A stretch of 64,000 nt of DNA from Siphonodentalium dalli (GCA_032622095.1 CP136066.1:57006609-57070608), one strand, 5' to 3'; positions 42,864 through 55,665 are shown, numbered from the stretch's first letter. Program-made: numbers and translations. Notes: generated from the letters alone by a model not told the origin.

Positions 42864-43870
42864 CTCAGTCATCTCGCTTATTATGGGGATTGCTTTCAGG
42901 ACTAACGCACTCGGTTTCGCGGAATATGACACAATTAATATAAAATAGACCAATATATTGATATTGTTCCCAAATGGCCTCGACCTTAGCAATTGATATT
43001 TATCATATATTTCCTAGTGGCCCAGTTCGTTTCATGGACCATTGGTGGCACTATGAGTTCACTTCATTAATTCAAAGACAAGGTTCATCGGGTTGCCAAC
43101 AGTGGGCTTTTTAACATTTCTCCAGATATTTGATGCCGTTGCCATGGAAACCATATTATATCCAAAAACATGACCCCTCATTCGATCACCCCTATCCAAA
43201 AAGTTTCCACTATAACTAAGCTACATATATGTGAAGTATCGAGCTTTAGTTACTACAGTCACAAAATCGTGTTTATTTTGGTCTGATGGTATCTTGACGG
43301 TAATGTATCTTGACTTATGTATTGCCACAAATATTATAAAAATTAGTACTTAAAATGTAATTATGTATAAATTAAATGTTGTGACATTTCGACATTGGTC
43401 GTCTTATATCAAGTGCGTCATATATCAAATAGAACGTGGTGATGGAGCCCTAATTTCTGTGCATTGTGATGTGGATTTTTTTTATGACTAAGGCACTGGG
43501 GTAGCGAAATATGAGATAATTAATAAATAAATGGACCAAAATATGATATTTGTCCAATGACCTTGACGTTAGCAATTGACCTTGGCCATATATGTCCTAG
43601 CGGCCCAGTCAGCTTGATGAACTATTGATGGTACTATGCGTTAACATAATTCCTTGGATCACAAGGCTCATTGATTCTCAACAGTGGGCTTCTTCAACTT
43701 TTCTCCAAAGATTTTATGCCGTTGCCATGGAAACCTGATTTTATCCCGACACATGTCCTTCCACCCGGGCACCCCCCTCCAATGTTTTTTCCTTATAACA
43801 TAGAACATATATTTAAAGTTTCGTGCGTTAGTCACTAAAGTCACAATATGGCGAATGTTTGGGCCTAAGG
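42864..43870 (-). repeat. ~0.58-kb repeat family, reverse-oriented, about 1.8 units
   Basis: Reverse-complement copies of the family at 36820-38130: 'tgccgttgccatggaaacc' at about 43136 and 43718, 'ttactacagtcacaaaatcg' at 43251 and 'gtcactaaagtcacaatatg' at 43830, spacing ~585 bp. The spacer between units ('ctggtatcttgacggtaatg'-like) is also conserved, so the true unit is ~585 bp in tandem. Confidence 0.78.
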
Positions 43871-44064
43871 GACCCCACTAACATGACTAGCCGTTACCGT
43901 GGTGAAAATTGGTACATAAAAAACCGAGACTGAATGTGATCGTAATCACAAACAGAATGTTAGGACGCTGACAGCAAAAAAAAAATGGGAAATGTTATAT
44001 CGTTGATCAGCAATCCGAGGAAAGTGATGTAGAATATGGTTTCGCTATGAATACCACAAAATAA

Positions 44065-44350
44065 CCGATATTATTGTCCTACATCGAAATCAATGGAACT
44101 GTGACCACACTGATAGCTGACTCAGGTGCTGGTATAAACCTGTCTCCGCAACCCACTCTTATGAAATCAGACTTTAATATATTCTCGTATGCATCAACCA
44201 ACTCATGAGTATGCTTGGACAATTTATAGATAAACTGAAATGTGGTGACCGAGAACTCTCAGACATTATTCACGTTGTCTCCGGGAAGTGTATTTTACTC
44301 CTACCATGTGACTTAGCAATCAAGATCGGACTGATAACATGGAGTGCCTT
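44065..44350 (+). pseudogene. Retroelement aspartic protease relic
   Basis: One frame reads 'IEINGTVTTLIADSGAGINL' (from about 44083), which matches the retropepsin core: the DSG triad carries the catalytic aspartate. After a TGA and frameshift near 44207, another frame reads 'MLGQFIDKLKCGDRELSDII' and 'VVSGKCILLLPCDLAIKIGL', matching the second half of Ty3/gypsy-like proteases (...ILLG...A..LGLI). RT and gag are not seen nearby. It is dead (stop plus frameshift). Confidence 0.7.
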
Positions 44351-44542
44351 TACAGTTATAGATCCGTCACATACCTAAACTAGCGCTATAAACATTGTCT
44401 GTCACAGTGTCATGCTTCATACATTAAATTTAGAAATTATTTTAGCGAAATACATGTAGAGTTAACCCTTGCTGGTGGTAATAGATATCCCCAAATATCC
44501 CAGACTCACTACTGTGGTGTGGCTATAGATTCTGTGTTTTAA

Positions 44543-44997
44543 CCCTTTACCCAACAAAACGGCCAAAAACGCCCAAATAAAGCTTCAACAGACTAAAATA
44601 TCTTCGGTGTGTCTCAATAACACCATATAAATATGGATATCATTGGAACCGGTTCATTGACCACATTGTGATGGTTACAGTTGTGCCCTGTGCCAATGCA
44701 TTGTCTTATATATGCGAGTCGACCATATGTCGCCTCGCATATATAAGAGAATGCATTGGCCTAAAAAAAATCTTTTTTAACACTTTTTACCATTTTTTCT
44801 TACATTCTTTAACAATTTTATAATTTTTTCTTACATTTTATAACAAATTTATAATATTTGTTGACATTCTTTGACAATTTTATCATTTTTAATATGTGTT
44901 AAGCCAATGCATTCTCTTATATATGCGAGGCGACCTATGGTCGACTCGCATATAAAAGAGAATGCATTGGCACAGGGCCTTTCTGTTGGGAAAAGGG
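44543..44997 (+). mobile_element. piggyBac-like MITE, copy C
   Basis: 455 bp, begins CCCTTTACCCAACA and ends TGTTGGGAAAAGGG, flanked by TTAA on both sides (44539-44542, 44998-45001). It has the same two hairpins as copies A and B (near 44693-44761 and 44902-44970). It is ~63 bp longer because the T/A-rich centre ('ttttttcttacatt', 'aacaattttat') has been duplicated. This is the copy with the cleanest TTAA duplication. Confidence 0.92.
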
Positions 44998-45076
44998 TTA
45001 ACAAGAACTACTTTAAGCCATGCAGACCATTATATTGCTCGTATAATTTTGGAAAACAAATTGACGATAACAATTT

Positions 45077-48000
45077 ATATGGATGTGATGCCTTATACTC
45101 CCTATACCCCATCCCTTAATATATGAATGGTGATGCCTTATACTCCCTATATCCCATCCCTGATCCTATGAATGGTGATGCCTTATACTCCCTATACCCC
45201 ATCCCTGATTCTATGAATGGTGATGCCTTATCCTCCCTATACCCCATCCCTGATTCTATAAATGTTGATTCCTTATACTCCCTATACCCTATCCCTGATT
45301 CTATGAATGGTGATGCCTTATACTCCCTATACCCCGTCCCTTATTCTATGAATCATGATGCATTATAATCCCTATACCCATTCATGATTCTATGAATGGT
45401 GATGCCTTATACTCCCTATACCCACTACTTAGTCTATGAATGGAAATGCCTTATCCTCCTTAAACCCCGTCCCGGATTGTATGAATGGTGATGCCTTATC
45501 CTCCCTAAACCCCATCCCTGATTCTATGAATGGTAATGCCTTATCCTCCCTATACCCACCACTTAGTCTATGAATGGATATGCCTTATCCTCCTTAAACC
45601 CTGTCCCGGATTGTATGAATAGTGATGCCTTATCCTCCCTATACCCCATCCCTGATTCTATGAATGGTAATGCCTTATCCTCCCAATACCCTATTCCCGA
45701 TTCTATGAATGGTGATATGCATTATACTCCCTATACCCCATCCATGATTTTATGAATGGTGATGCCTTATACTCCCTATACCCACCACTTAGTCTATGAA
45801 TGGAATGCCTTATCCTCCTTATACCCCGTCCCGGATTGTATGAATGGTGATGCCTTATCCTCCCTAATCTCTATTCCCGATTATATGAATGGTGATATGC
45901 CTTATACTCCCTATACCCCATCCCTGATTCTATGAATAGTCATGCCTTATACTCCCTATACCCCATCCCTGATTCTATGAATGGTGATGTCTTATACTCC
46001 CTGTACCCTATCCCTGATTCTATGAATGATGATGCCGTATACTCCCTATACCCCTTCCCTTATTATATGAATGGTGATGCCTTATACTCCCTATACCCCA
46101 TCCCTGATTCTATGAATGGTGATGACTTATACTCCCTATACCCCATCCCTGATTATATGAATGATGATGCCTTATACTCCATATAACCCATCCCTGATTC
46201 TATGAATGATGATGCCTTATACTCCCTATACCCCATCCCTGATTATATGAATGATGATGCCTTATACTCCATATAACCCATCCCTGATTCTATGAATGGT
46301 GATGCCTTATACTCCCTATACCCCATCCCTGATTCTATGAATGGTGATGCCTTATACTCCATATACCCCATCCCTGATTCTATGAATGGTGATGCCTTAT
46401 TCTCCCTATAACCCATACCTGATTCTATGAATAGTGATGCCTTATCCTCCCTATACCCTATCCCTGATTCTATGAATGGTGATGTCTTATACACCCTGTA
46501 CCCCATCCCTGATTCACTGAATGATTATTCCTTATACTCCCTATACCCCATCCCTGATTCTATGAACAATGATACCTTATACTCCCTATACCCCATCCCT
46601 TATTATATGAATGGTGATGACGTATACTCCCTATACCCCATCCCTGATTATATGAATGATGAAGCCTTATACTCCCTATACCCCATCCCTGATTCTATGA
46701 ATGGTAATGACGTATACTCCCTATATCCCATCCCTGATTATATGAATGATGATGCCTTATACTCCCTATACCCCATCCCTTATTCTATGAATGGTGATGC
46801 CTTATACGCCCTATAACGCATCCCTGATTCTATGAATGGTGATGCCTTATACTCCCTATACCCCATCCCCGATTCTATGAATGGTGATGCCTTATACTCC
46901 CTATACCCCATCCCTAATTCTATGAATGGTGATGCCTTATACTCCCTATATCCCATCCCTGATTCTATGAATGGTGATGCCTTATACTCCCTATATCCCA
47001 TCTCTGATTCTATGAATAGTGATGCCTTATACTCCCTATACCCCATCCCTGATTCTATGAATGGTGATGCCTTATACTCCCTATATCCCATCTCTGATTC
47101 TATGAATGGTGATGCCTTATACTCCATATACCCCATCACTGATTCTATATATGTTGATGCCTTATACTCCCTATAACCCATCCCTGATTCTATGAATAGT
47201 GATGCCTTATCCTCCCTATACCCCATCCCTGATTCTATGAATGGTGATGTCTTACTCCCTGTACCCTATCCCTGATTCTCTGAATGATCATTCCTTATAC
47301 TCCCTATACCCCATCCCTGATTCTATGAATGATGATGCCGTATACTCCCTATACCCCATCCCTTATTATATGAATGGTGATGCCTTATACTCCCTATACC
47401 CCATCCCTGATTCTATGAATGGTGATGACTTATACTCCCTATACCCCATCCCTGATTATATGAATGATGATGCCTTATACTCCATATAACCCATCCCTGA
47501 TTCTATGAATGATGATGCCTTATACTCCCTATACCCCATCCCTGATTCTATAAATGTTGATGCCTTATACTCCCTATACCCCATCCCTGATTCTATGAAT
47601 GGTGATGCCTTATACTCCATATACCCCATCCCTGATTCTATGAATGGTGATGCCTTATACTCCCTATAACCCATTCCTGATTCTATGAATAGTGATGCCT
47701 TATCCTCCCTATACCCTATCCCTGATTCTATGAATGGTGATGTCTTATACACCCTGTACCCCATCCCTGATTCTCTGAATGATTATTCCTTATACTCCCT
47801 ATACCCCATCCCTGATTCTATGAATAATGATACCTTATACTCCCTATACCCCATCCCTTATTATATGAATGGTGATGCCTTAAACTCCCTATACCCCATC
47901 CCTGATTCTATGAATGGTAATGACGTATACTCCCTATACCCCATCCCTGATTATATGAATGATGATGCCTTATACTCCCTATACCCCATCCCTTATTCTA

Positions 48001-50775
48001 TGAATGGTGATGCCTTATACGCCCTATAACGCATCCCTAATTCTATGAATGGTGATGCCTTATACTCCCTATACCACATCCCTGATTCTATGAATGGTGA
48101 TGCCTTATACTCCATATACCCCATCCCTTATTCTATGAATGATGATGCCTTATACTCCATATAACCCATCCCTGATTCTATGAATGGTGATGCCTTATAC
48201 TCCATATACCCCATCCCCGATTCTATGAATGGTGATGCCTTATACTCCCTATACCCCATCCCTAATTCTATGAATGGTGATGCCTTATACTCCCTATATC
48301 CCATCCCTGATTCTATGAATGGTGATGCCTTATACTCCCTATATCCCATCTCTGATTCTATGAATAGTGATGCCTTATACTCCCTATACCCCATCCCTGA
48401 TTCTATGAATGGTGATGCCTTATACTCCCTATATCCCATCTCTGATTCTATGAATGGTGATGCCTTATACTCCATATACCCCATCACTGATTCTATATAT
48501 GTTGATGCCTTATACTCCCTATAACCCATCCCTGATTCTATGAATAGTGATGCCTTATCCTCCCTATACCCCATCCCTGATTCTATGAATGGTGATGTCT
48601 TATATTCCCTGCACCCCATCCCTGATTCTCTGAATGATTATTCCTTATACTCCCTATACCCCATCCCTGATTCTATGAATGACGATACCTTATACTCCCT
48701 ATACCCCATCCCTTAGTATATGAATGGTGATGTCTTATACTCCCTATACCCCATCCCTGATTCTATGAATGGTGATGACTTATACTCCCAATACCCCATC
48801 CTGATTATATGAATGATGATGCCTTATACTCCCTATAACCCATCCCTTATTCTATGAATGGTGATGCCTTATACTCCCTATACCCCATCCCTGATTATAT
48901 GAATGATGATGCCTTATACTCCAGATAACCCATCCCTGATTCTATGAATGATGATGCCTTATACTCCATATACCCCATCCCTGATTCTATGAGTGGTGAT
49001 GCCTTATGCTCCATATAACCCATCCCTGATTCTACGAATGATGATGCCTTATACTCCCTATACCCCATCCCTGATTCTATGAATGGTGTTGCCTTTACTC
49101 CCTATACCCCATCCCTGATTCTATGAATAGTGATGCCTTATCCTCCCTATACCCCATTCCTGATTATATGAATGGCGATGTCTTATACTCTCTGTACCCC
49201 ATCCCTGATTCTCTGAATGATTATTCCTTATACTCCCTATACCCCATCCCTGATTCTATGAATGACGATACCTTATACTCCCTATACCCCATCCCTTATT
49301 ATATGAATGGTGATGCCTTATACTCCCTATACCCCATCCCTGATTCTATGAATGGTGATGCCTTATACTCCCTATAACCCATCCCTGATTCTATGGATGT
49401 GATGCCTTATACTCCCTTTACCCCATCCCTAATTCTATGAATGGTGATGCCTTATACTTCCTATACCCCATCCCTTATTCTATGAATGGTGATGCCTTAT
49501 ACTCCCTATAACCCATCCCTAATTCTATGAATGGTGATTCCTTATACTCCCTTTACCCCTTCCCTAATTCTATGAATGGTGATGCCTTATACTCCCTATA
49601 TCCCATCTCTGATTCTATGAATGGTGATGCCTTATACTCCCTATACCCCATCCCGAATTCTATGAATGGTGATGCCTTATACTCCCTATATCCCATCCCT
49701 GATTCTATGAATGGTGATGCCTTATACTCCCTATATCCCATCTCTGATTCTATGAATGGTGATGACTTATACTCCCTATACCCCATCCCTAATTCTATGA
49801 ATGGTGATGCCTTATACTCCATATACCCCATCCCTGATTCTATGAATGGTGATGACTTATCCTCCCTATACCCCATCCCTGATTCTATGAATGTTGATGC
49901 CTTATACTCCCTACACACATCCCTGATTCTATAAATGTTGATTCCTTATAATCCCTATACCCACCACTTAGTCTATGAATGGAATGCCTTATCCTCCCTA
50001 TACCCCGTCCCGGATTGTATGAATGGTGATGCCTTATCCTCCCTATACCCCATCCCTGAGTCTATGAATGGTGATGCCTTATACTCCATATACCCCATCC
50101 CTGATTCTATGAATGGTAATGCCTTATCCTCCCTATACCCCATCCATGATTCTATGAATGGTGATGTCTTATACTCCCTGTACCCCATCCCTGATTCTCT
50201 GAATGATTATTCCTTATACTCCCTATACCCCATCCCTGATTCTATGAATGATGATGCATTATACTCCCTATACCCCATCCCTTATTATATGAATAGTGAT
50301 GCCTTATACGCCCTATACCCCATCCCTGATTCTATGAATGGTGATGACTTATACTCCCTATACCCCATCCCTGATTCTATGAATGATGATGCCTTATACT
50401 CCATATAACCCATCCCTGATTCTATGAATGATGATGCCTTATACTCCATATACCCCATCCCTAATTATATGAATGGTGATGCCTTATACTCCCTATACCC
50501 CATCCCTTATTCTATGAATGGTGATGTCTTATACTCCCTATACCCCATCCCTGATTCTATGAATGATGATGCCTTATACTCCCTATACCCCATCACTGAT
50601 TCTTTGAATGGTGATGCCTTATACTCCCTATAACCCATCCCTGATTCTATAATTGTTGATGCCTTATACTCCCTATACCCCATCCCTAATTCTATGAATG
50701 GTGATGCCTATACCACATCCCTGATTATGTGAATAGTGATGCCTTATAATTTATATACCCCATTCCTGATTCTAA
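45077..50775 (+). repeat. 5.7-kb minisatellite, 45-bp unit, with higher-order structure
   Basis: About 126 copies of a 45-bp unit starting 'tatgaatggtgatgccttat' and continuing 'actccctataccccatccct' and 'gattc'. The period is 15 codons, so long open frames appear on both strands (plus 'MNGDALYSLYPIPDS', minus 'GYREYKASPFIESGM' type), each broken repeatedly by tac-to-taa changes and indels. A variant cassette marked by 'ctgaatgattattcc' (one copy has gatcattcc) recurs near 46519, 47280, 47777, 48631, 49214 and 50198, at spacings of 17, 11, 19, 13 and 22 units. Segments of several hundred bases also repeat about 1.26-1.35 kb apart (46832-47176 and 48180-48524). This indicates segmental amplification within the array. 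Confidence 0.95.
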
Positions 50776-53241
50776 CGGCTTGGCTTCAGACAATATAGTC
50801 CGCACCAATAGACACCTCAACGCATATCGATGCAAATAAGTTTGAAGAAAATCGGTGATTACACATGTCTGCATCGATTTTGGTTATCCTGCATCCAACT
50901 CCTATTTCTGGAACCAACGATGCAACTTTGCCACATTGTAATACATGGGAGGAAACTTAATAGAACACCGTGGGCTTGTTGTTTAATCCCCATTCTAATA
51001 ATGTCATTGATCTATATTATAGTATTGCTCTTTGTTTATGTTTATGTTAGGATTGGAAATAAATGTTTACACCAATCACATCATTGAATTGTTCATACAA
51101 CGGAAATCCCAATATATCGGTGTAGTGAAACTCAGCGGCACTTTTTTTCCCCAAACCCAACCCTGACATGAAAGATTTTTTGTTGTTCGAACAGCTCCAC
51201 TTCGCTTTTTCAAACCACAGCAGTCTCCGTAGCAAAGAAAAGGCAGTCAGACATACATTCAAAATATTTATACCTCTGAATGAGTGGAGCAGTGGCTCAT
51301 TGTGTGTTCATTGCTTCATATGCACATGGACATATTATATCATTGTCATTAGAATCGTTAAGATAAACTGAAATTACAGCAAGGAGACACAATGTTATGA
51401 TAATCTCATTCCTACATTCCTGTATGTTCTTCTGACAATAATTGACGAATCCGATTGCTTTCTCATGGCGATATGTCATACTCAGTATTGTAGAAAACAT
51501 CTCCGAATTATTTTAAACTGCCTCAGATCACGTGGCGAACATAATAGAGTACATTTGAGCCTGACATTTCAGCTGATAGTGATACATTAAAGTAAACTTG
51601 GTATTGTGGCAATAGACTTCTAACGGTCAATATGATAAATGTGGCACACTTCCGTAAGATACCTCCAACAATGCATCGCAGCTACAGAAGTTGAATAATA
51701 AAAGCGTTATTTGATTGTAATCGTTTGTGTAACTTGTGTCTATTATATCTCACTGTTAGAAGCATTAGCAGTACTGCGGGATTCTGTCTTAATATACAGA
51801 GAGTGTCGTGAATTATAGTGTTCACATAACTATAGTGTTGCTGCGAGTCTATATATCAGTTGGAAAATTGTCGATTTTTTTTCTTTGTTGTGTAGGTTAA
51901 CAACAGTACGGGTTTATTGAGCGGACTCTATCTCAAATTTTAAAGCCCAAAAGACTGGAAAATAATGATGTGGCCAGCTTTTGAGTCCCTCGTGCAAGTG
52001 TATAGAGAGTAATACCACAGTGAGCAGGGCCATTCCTATTTAGATTTTGTTAGTGTCTATTTCACCCAAATGCCCAGATATTAAAGCCACTCTGTGTGGT
52101 GTTTTTTTCTTTCGGGTGACTAATATCGATTTTTAAGATTAGCCAAATTTCATGTACATACCTTACTCGTATTTAAATTCGCAGACCGAAATATAGTACG
52201 ACTTTTAATTGAAAATATACCACAGTGAAAACAAGAGAGTTATGTTGATGAGTTGCATAGATTATGAAACGTTGGTCACTGAATTGACAATTACGCCTAT
52301 ACATCTAGGCCTATGTTTTCATTCGGTCAACCAATATAAAACAATCAAAACAATTACCCAATGCCAAGCGACGAACAGATTATGATAACGCCGACGACGT
52401 TAACATTCCATCACATTGATGTCCAGTCCATAACTATTCCAATATCAGAAATTCAGAATCATTCTTTGGAGCATACAAACATCCATCATCGCAACAAATT
52501 AATAATATAGTTATATTTTATGCAATAAATTCACTATGATCGCGTTTAATTTACACACGTTTCTTCAGAAACGACTGAGAACTGAACTCGTCAGATCCAA
52601 TACTTTTACGAAAATATTTTTGTCAGTTTTGAATTTGCGCAGACAGGTGCGCGAATTTAAAGTGTGCGAATTTAAAACTGAGCGAAGAATAGTACTGCGC
52701 CAATTTAAATAATGGGTAAGGTATACTGGTTTATGTTAAATATCAGATAATTTATTAGTATGTAGCTTGTAACGTGTGATATTATGGTAGTGACATGCAT
52801 CAGAGGTGGATTATGATACTTATGGAGAGAAACTTCACCTCAATAGTAACACAGACATAGGAATTGACATAGCCGTCGCCCGAAGAAGGAACTATGCGTC
52901 ATTTTGGTTAGAATATACCCTTGTCTTACGGAATATGTATGTTTTCATTACTCATTGCTTAAGTTCCTGCATGGATATACATGGAAACTTTTTCCGAATA
53001 ACACCGGCACATCTTACACACATGTGGTTTGTTGTCACATTTCGGAAGGATAAGACTAGTGTGCCATGTTTTAATATAATATAATTTGGCGATAACCATA
53101 GAAAGGCTATTATTTGGAAAAAATTAACTATAAGCCATTATATTCCTTATATCACATGAAAGCCTGCAAAAAAGTCTAGAGGAAATATGCGATCAACTTT
53201 AAATCACCTAATTAGATTCCCTTTATAATGTAAATTATTTT
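50776..53241. other. Unrecognised non-coding stretch
   Basis: 2.5 kb without a supportable gene. Open frames of 66-92 codons lack recognisable motifs. Near 52648-52690 a short repeat 'gtgcgcgaatttaaa'/'gtgtgcgaatttaaa' is seen. Confidence 0.5.
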
Positions 53242-53767
53242 ATTACATGATCCTACCCTTATTCCATTCAATAAACACGTTCATTATATAGAGGATCTAC
53301 AGTTTATAGCGAACTTTACAAAACGAGTCCAGTAAATTAAATTGGACGAGTTTTGTAAATTCCGATATAAACTGGGGACGAGTTGTAGATTCTATTTATT
53401 ACATAATCCAAAAACATTATTAAATCAACAAATGGGACGCGAAACTAACATCGGCTTCTATACGACATGCGATGACGTTTTTACATTGTTTAGCCGCGTA
53501 AAGAAATAGTCCCAGATAAATAAAGACTCTTTTGCGTATTTAATGGCGTATATATAATGACATAACTTTTCAAACTCTTCATTCATTATATTTTGTCAGA
53601 AAAATAATGGAAGCCGTAGTATTTTGAGACGTAGCGTACGGAATGCAAATCGACGACACACCGGAGTGAAAGGTAGCCTGGCATATTTCCTGTTATTAAA
53701 CGAATGTTTAACATCACAATTTAAAGAACGGATTTATTGAATGGAATAAGGGTAGGATCATGTTATA
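53242..53767. repeat. Outer inverted repeat pair with a nested hairpin
   Basis: 'atgatcctacccttattcca' (53248) pairs with 'tggaataagggtaggatcat' (about 53742), giving ~42-bp arms about 440 bp apart. Between them, 53309-53383 forms a smaller hairpin ('cagtttatagcgaac' against 'ccgatataaactg', with 'aaaacgagtcca' against 'tggacgagtttt'). The right outer arm lies inside the loop of the next fold-back, so the structures overlap. Confidence 0.7.
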
Positions 53768-53990
53768 AATTGTGATGTGAAACGTTCGTTGCATAACAGG
53801 AAATAGTGCCAGGTGACCTTTGACTTCCGGTTTGACTTCTATTTATATTCCGTACGCTAGACGTCTCCAAATACTATGGCTTCCATTTTTGTCCCCTACA
53901 AACGCTAATGAATGAAATGCTTAAAATGTTATTTCATTAAATATACGCCATTAAATACGTCAACGAGTCTCTATTTATCTTGGACTATTC
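53503..53990. repeat. 488-bp fold-back with ~225-bp arms
   Basis: Left arm 53503-53727 and right arm 53763-53990 pair with differences: 'tatttaatggcgtatat' against 'atatacgccattaaata', 'aatggaagcc' against 'ggcttccatt', 'cgtacggaat' against 'attccgtacg'. The loop is about 35 nt. Probably a large MITE or fold-back transposon; no transposase. Confidence 0.8.
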
Positions 53991-53999
53991 ACCTACCGG

Positions 54000-54445
54000 T
54001 ACTTATGGCACTCCCCGAGTCAATTCACAACTGTATACCAATTTCCAGCGAGCATGGTCCAACCAGTTTGTGTATATTAATTATTAATTAATTAATTATT
54101 TAATTAAAATTGTTTAGTAGTGCCTCTTTACGTCGTCTGAGGTAAGCGGAACCTAACCCGCCATACTCATCGTGTCAAATTACACCTGTGCACCAATGTT
54201 CAGCCCCTGGGCTTCAACTGTTCAGTCGCCCATAGCCGGACAGACAAACTCAATTAGTAAATTAATTAGTAGTGTCCTTTTAAGACAACCGAAGCCAATG
54301 GCACCTATCCCATGACACTCACTGTGTCAATTTACTAATGTGTACCAATTTTCAGCTCCGAGAATCCAGCGTTGTGGTCGCCCATAGCCCGGACAAACAC
54401 ACGAACAAACAAACACAATTGTGTTTTATTAGTTTTTAGAACGTG
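54000..54445 (+). repeat. Dispersed repeat family, degenerate tandem units (copy 2)
   Basis: Related to 35521-36030: 'aatggcacctatcccatgac', 'actgtgtcaatttac', 'gtaccaattttcagctcc' and 'gtcgcccatagcccggacaa' occur in two or three decayed units. It ends with 'acacaattgtgttttattag', typical of a repeat 3' end. Family not named. Confidence 0.55.
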
Positions 54446-55280
54446 GGGTCATCCATTGTTTGCAGCATGTGTCTATCCTGACGAATAGACACAATGGGCT
54501 GGTTGTCATGATGCGTAATTGACACAAGCGTTGTTGGATATCACGGATATCCAACCGTTGGATATTACAAATATCCAATTGCTGAGACAATAAGTCAGAC
54601 GCTTGGTTCGATTCAAGTCGCCACGATCAATATGGTGGGGCTTGGTGGGGGTGGGTCACACTCAAACACACATTAGTATCCAGTTATAAAATTTATTATA
54701 CGCCAATGTAAGTTATCCATTGAGGTCCGGTGATCGACCTTATTTACTGCAAAGATGTCAAATATGCACTCCCGAGAATTCAATCAAATGATTGGTCCAC
54801 TTATAAGCGTTACTGATATGGGCTGTGACATCAAGTTGTCTTACAACAAGCAATTCAGAGACGTATCGACATAGAATGCGGGGAGGCGAAACGTCATGCC
54901 AAATATTTAAACGTCACACTAGAACTTCAATGGAATAGTAACGTTGATTACCTGTCATTGTTTAGAATGTTAAGAATTTGCAAGTCAAAATGAGGAAATT
55001 GTCGATCTGTTGACATGGTATACGGATATACGTATTCCCGTACGGGTAAACTAGCGCCGGAATAATAGCAAGAGATCCGAAAAGGATTTTAAAGGGACAA
55101 AAAGGCCCCTTTTGACCATTAAAAACCCACAATTTGTTGCCACCAAAGTCGCAGACCTGCCTTTTACTGAAATGCTGAATGCCATTTAAGAGGGCTATCT
55201 AGAATACCGGACAATAACGAGGTATGAATCCAGTGTACACACATGACTGCAAATGGAACGAAACCCGCGTACAAACATTT
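54446..55280. other. Unrecognised; two adjacent small hairpins
   Basis: 54532-54554 (GTTGGATATC...GATATCCAAC) and 54557-54577 (TTGGATATT...AATATCCAA) are tandem, perfect small hairpins with the same stem core. No gene seen. Confidence 0.5.
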
Positions 55281-55389
55281 AAGATTCAAGATTCTTTATT
55301 GGTGTTCTAATGACATGGTTAATATATGAACAAAACAATAGATAACTAGAGGTCAGATTCCATGGAATCAGATATACTTCCATGGTATT

Positions 55390-55665
55390 CCATCCCATCC
55401 CATCCCGACCTGACCTTGGTCTTCAAAATGGTCAATCGAAGGTCAAATCGGGTAAAACAGACGGATTTCCACGAAATTTGATACCTAGGGCTACTTTTGT
55501 CCGGGGAGTCTTTTGGGCGGATCAAGTCGTGACCCCGACCTGACATTGACCTTCGAAATGGTCAGTTCAAGGTCAAATCGGGTAAAACGAACGGATTTCG
55601 TCGAAATTTGATACCAAGGAAAACTTTTGTCCGGGGAGTGTTTTGGACAGGTCAAATCGTGACAA
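55390..55665 (+). repeat. Tandem duplication, ~130-bp unit
   Basis: Two copies sharing 'aaggtcaaatcgggtaaaac', 'cgaaatttgatacc' and 'cttttgtccggggagt', offset by about 130 bp. Non-coding; minus-strand frames of 66-75 codons here are shadows. Confidence 0.75.

Noticed and set aside
45123-50633. Many open frames of 80-163 codons on both strands, encoding 15-residue repeats (MNGDALYSLYPIPDS type and GYREYKASPFIESGM type)
   Set aside because: They come from a 45-bp (15-codon) minisatellite. Many units carry an in-frame taa, indels are common, both strands are equally open, and there is no start context or splice support.
54595-54620. 'ggttcgattcaagtc' as a tRNA or SINE B box
   Set aside because: No matching A box at the right distance and no cloverleaf could be drawn.
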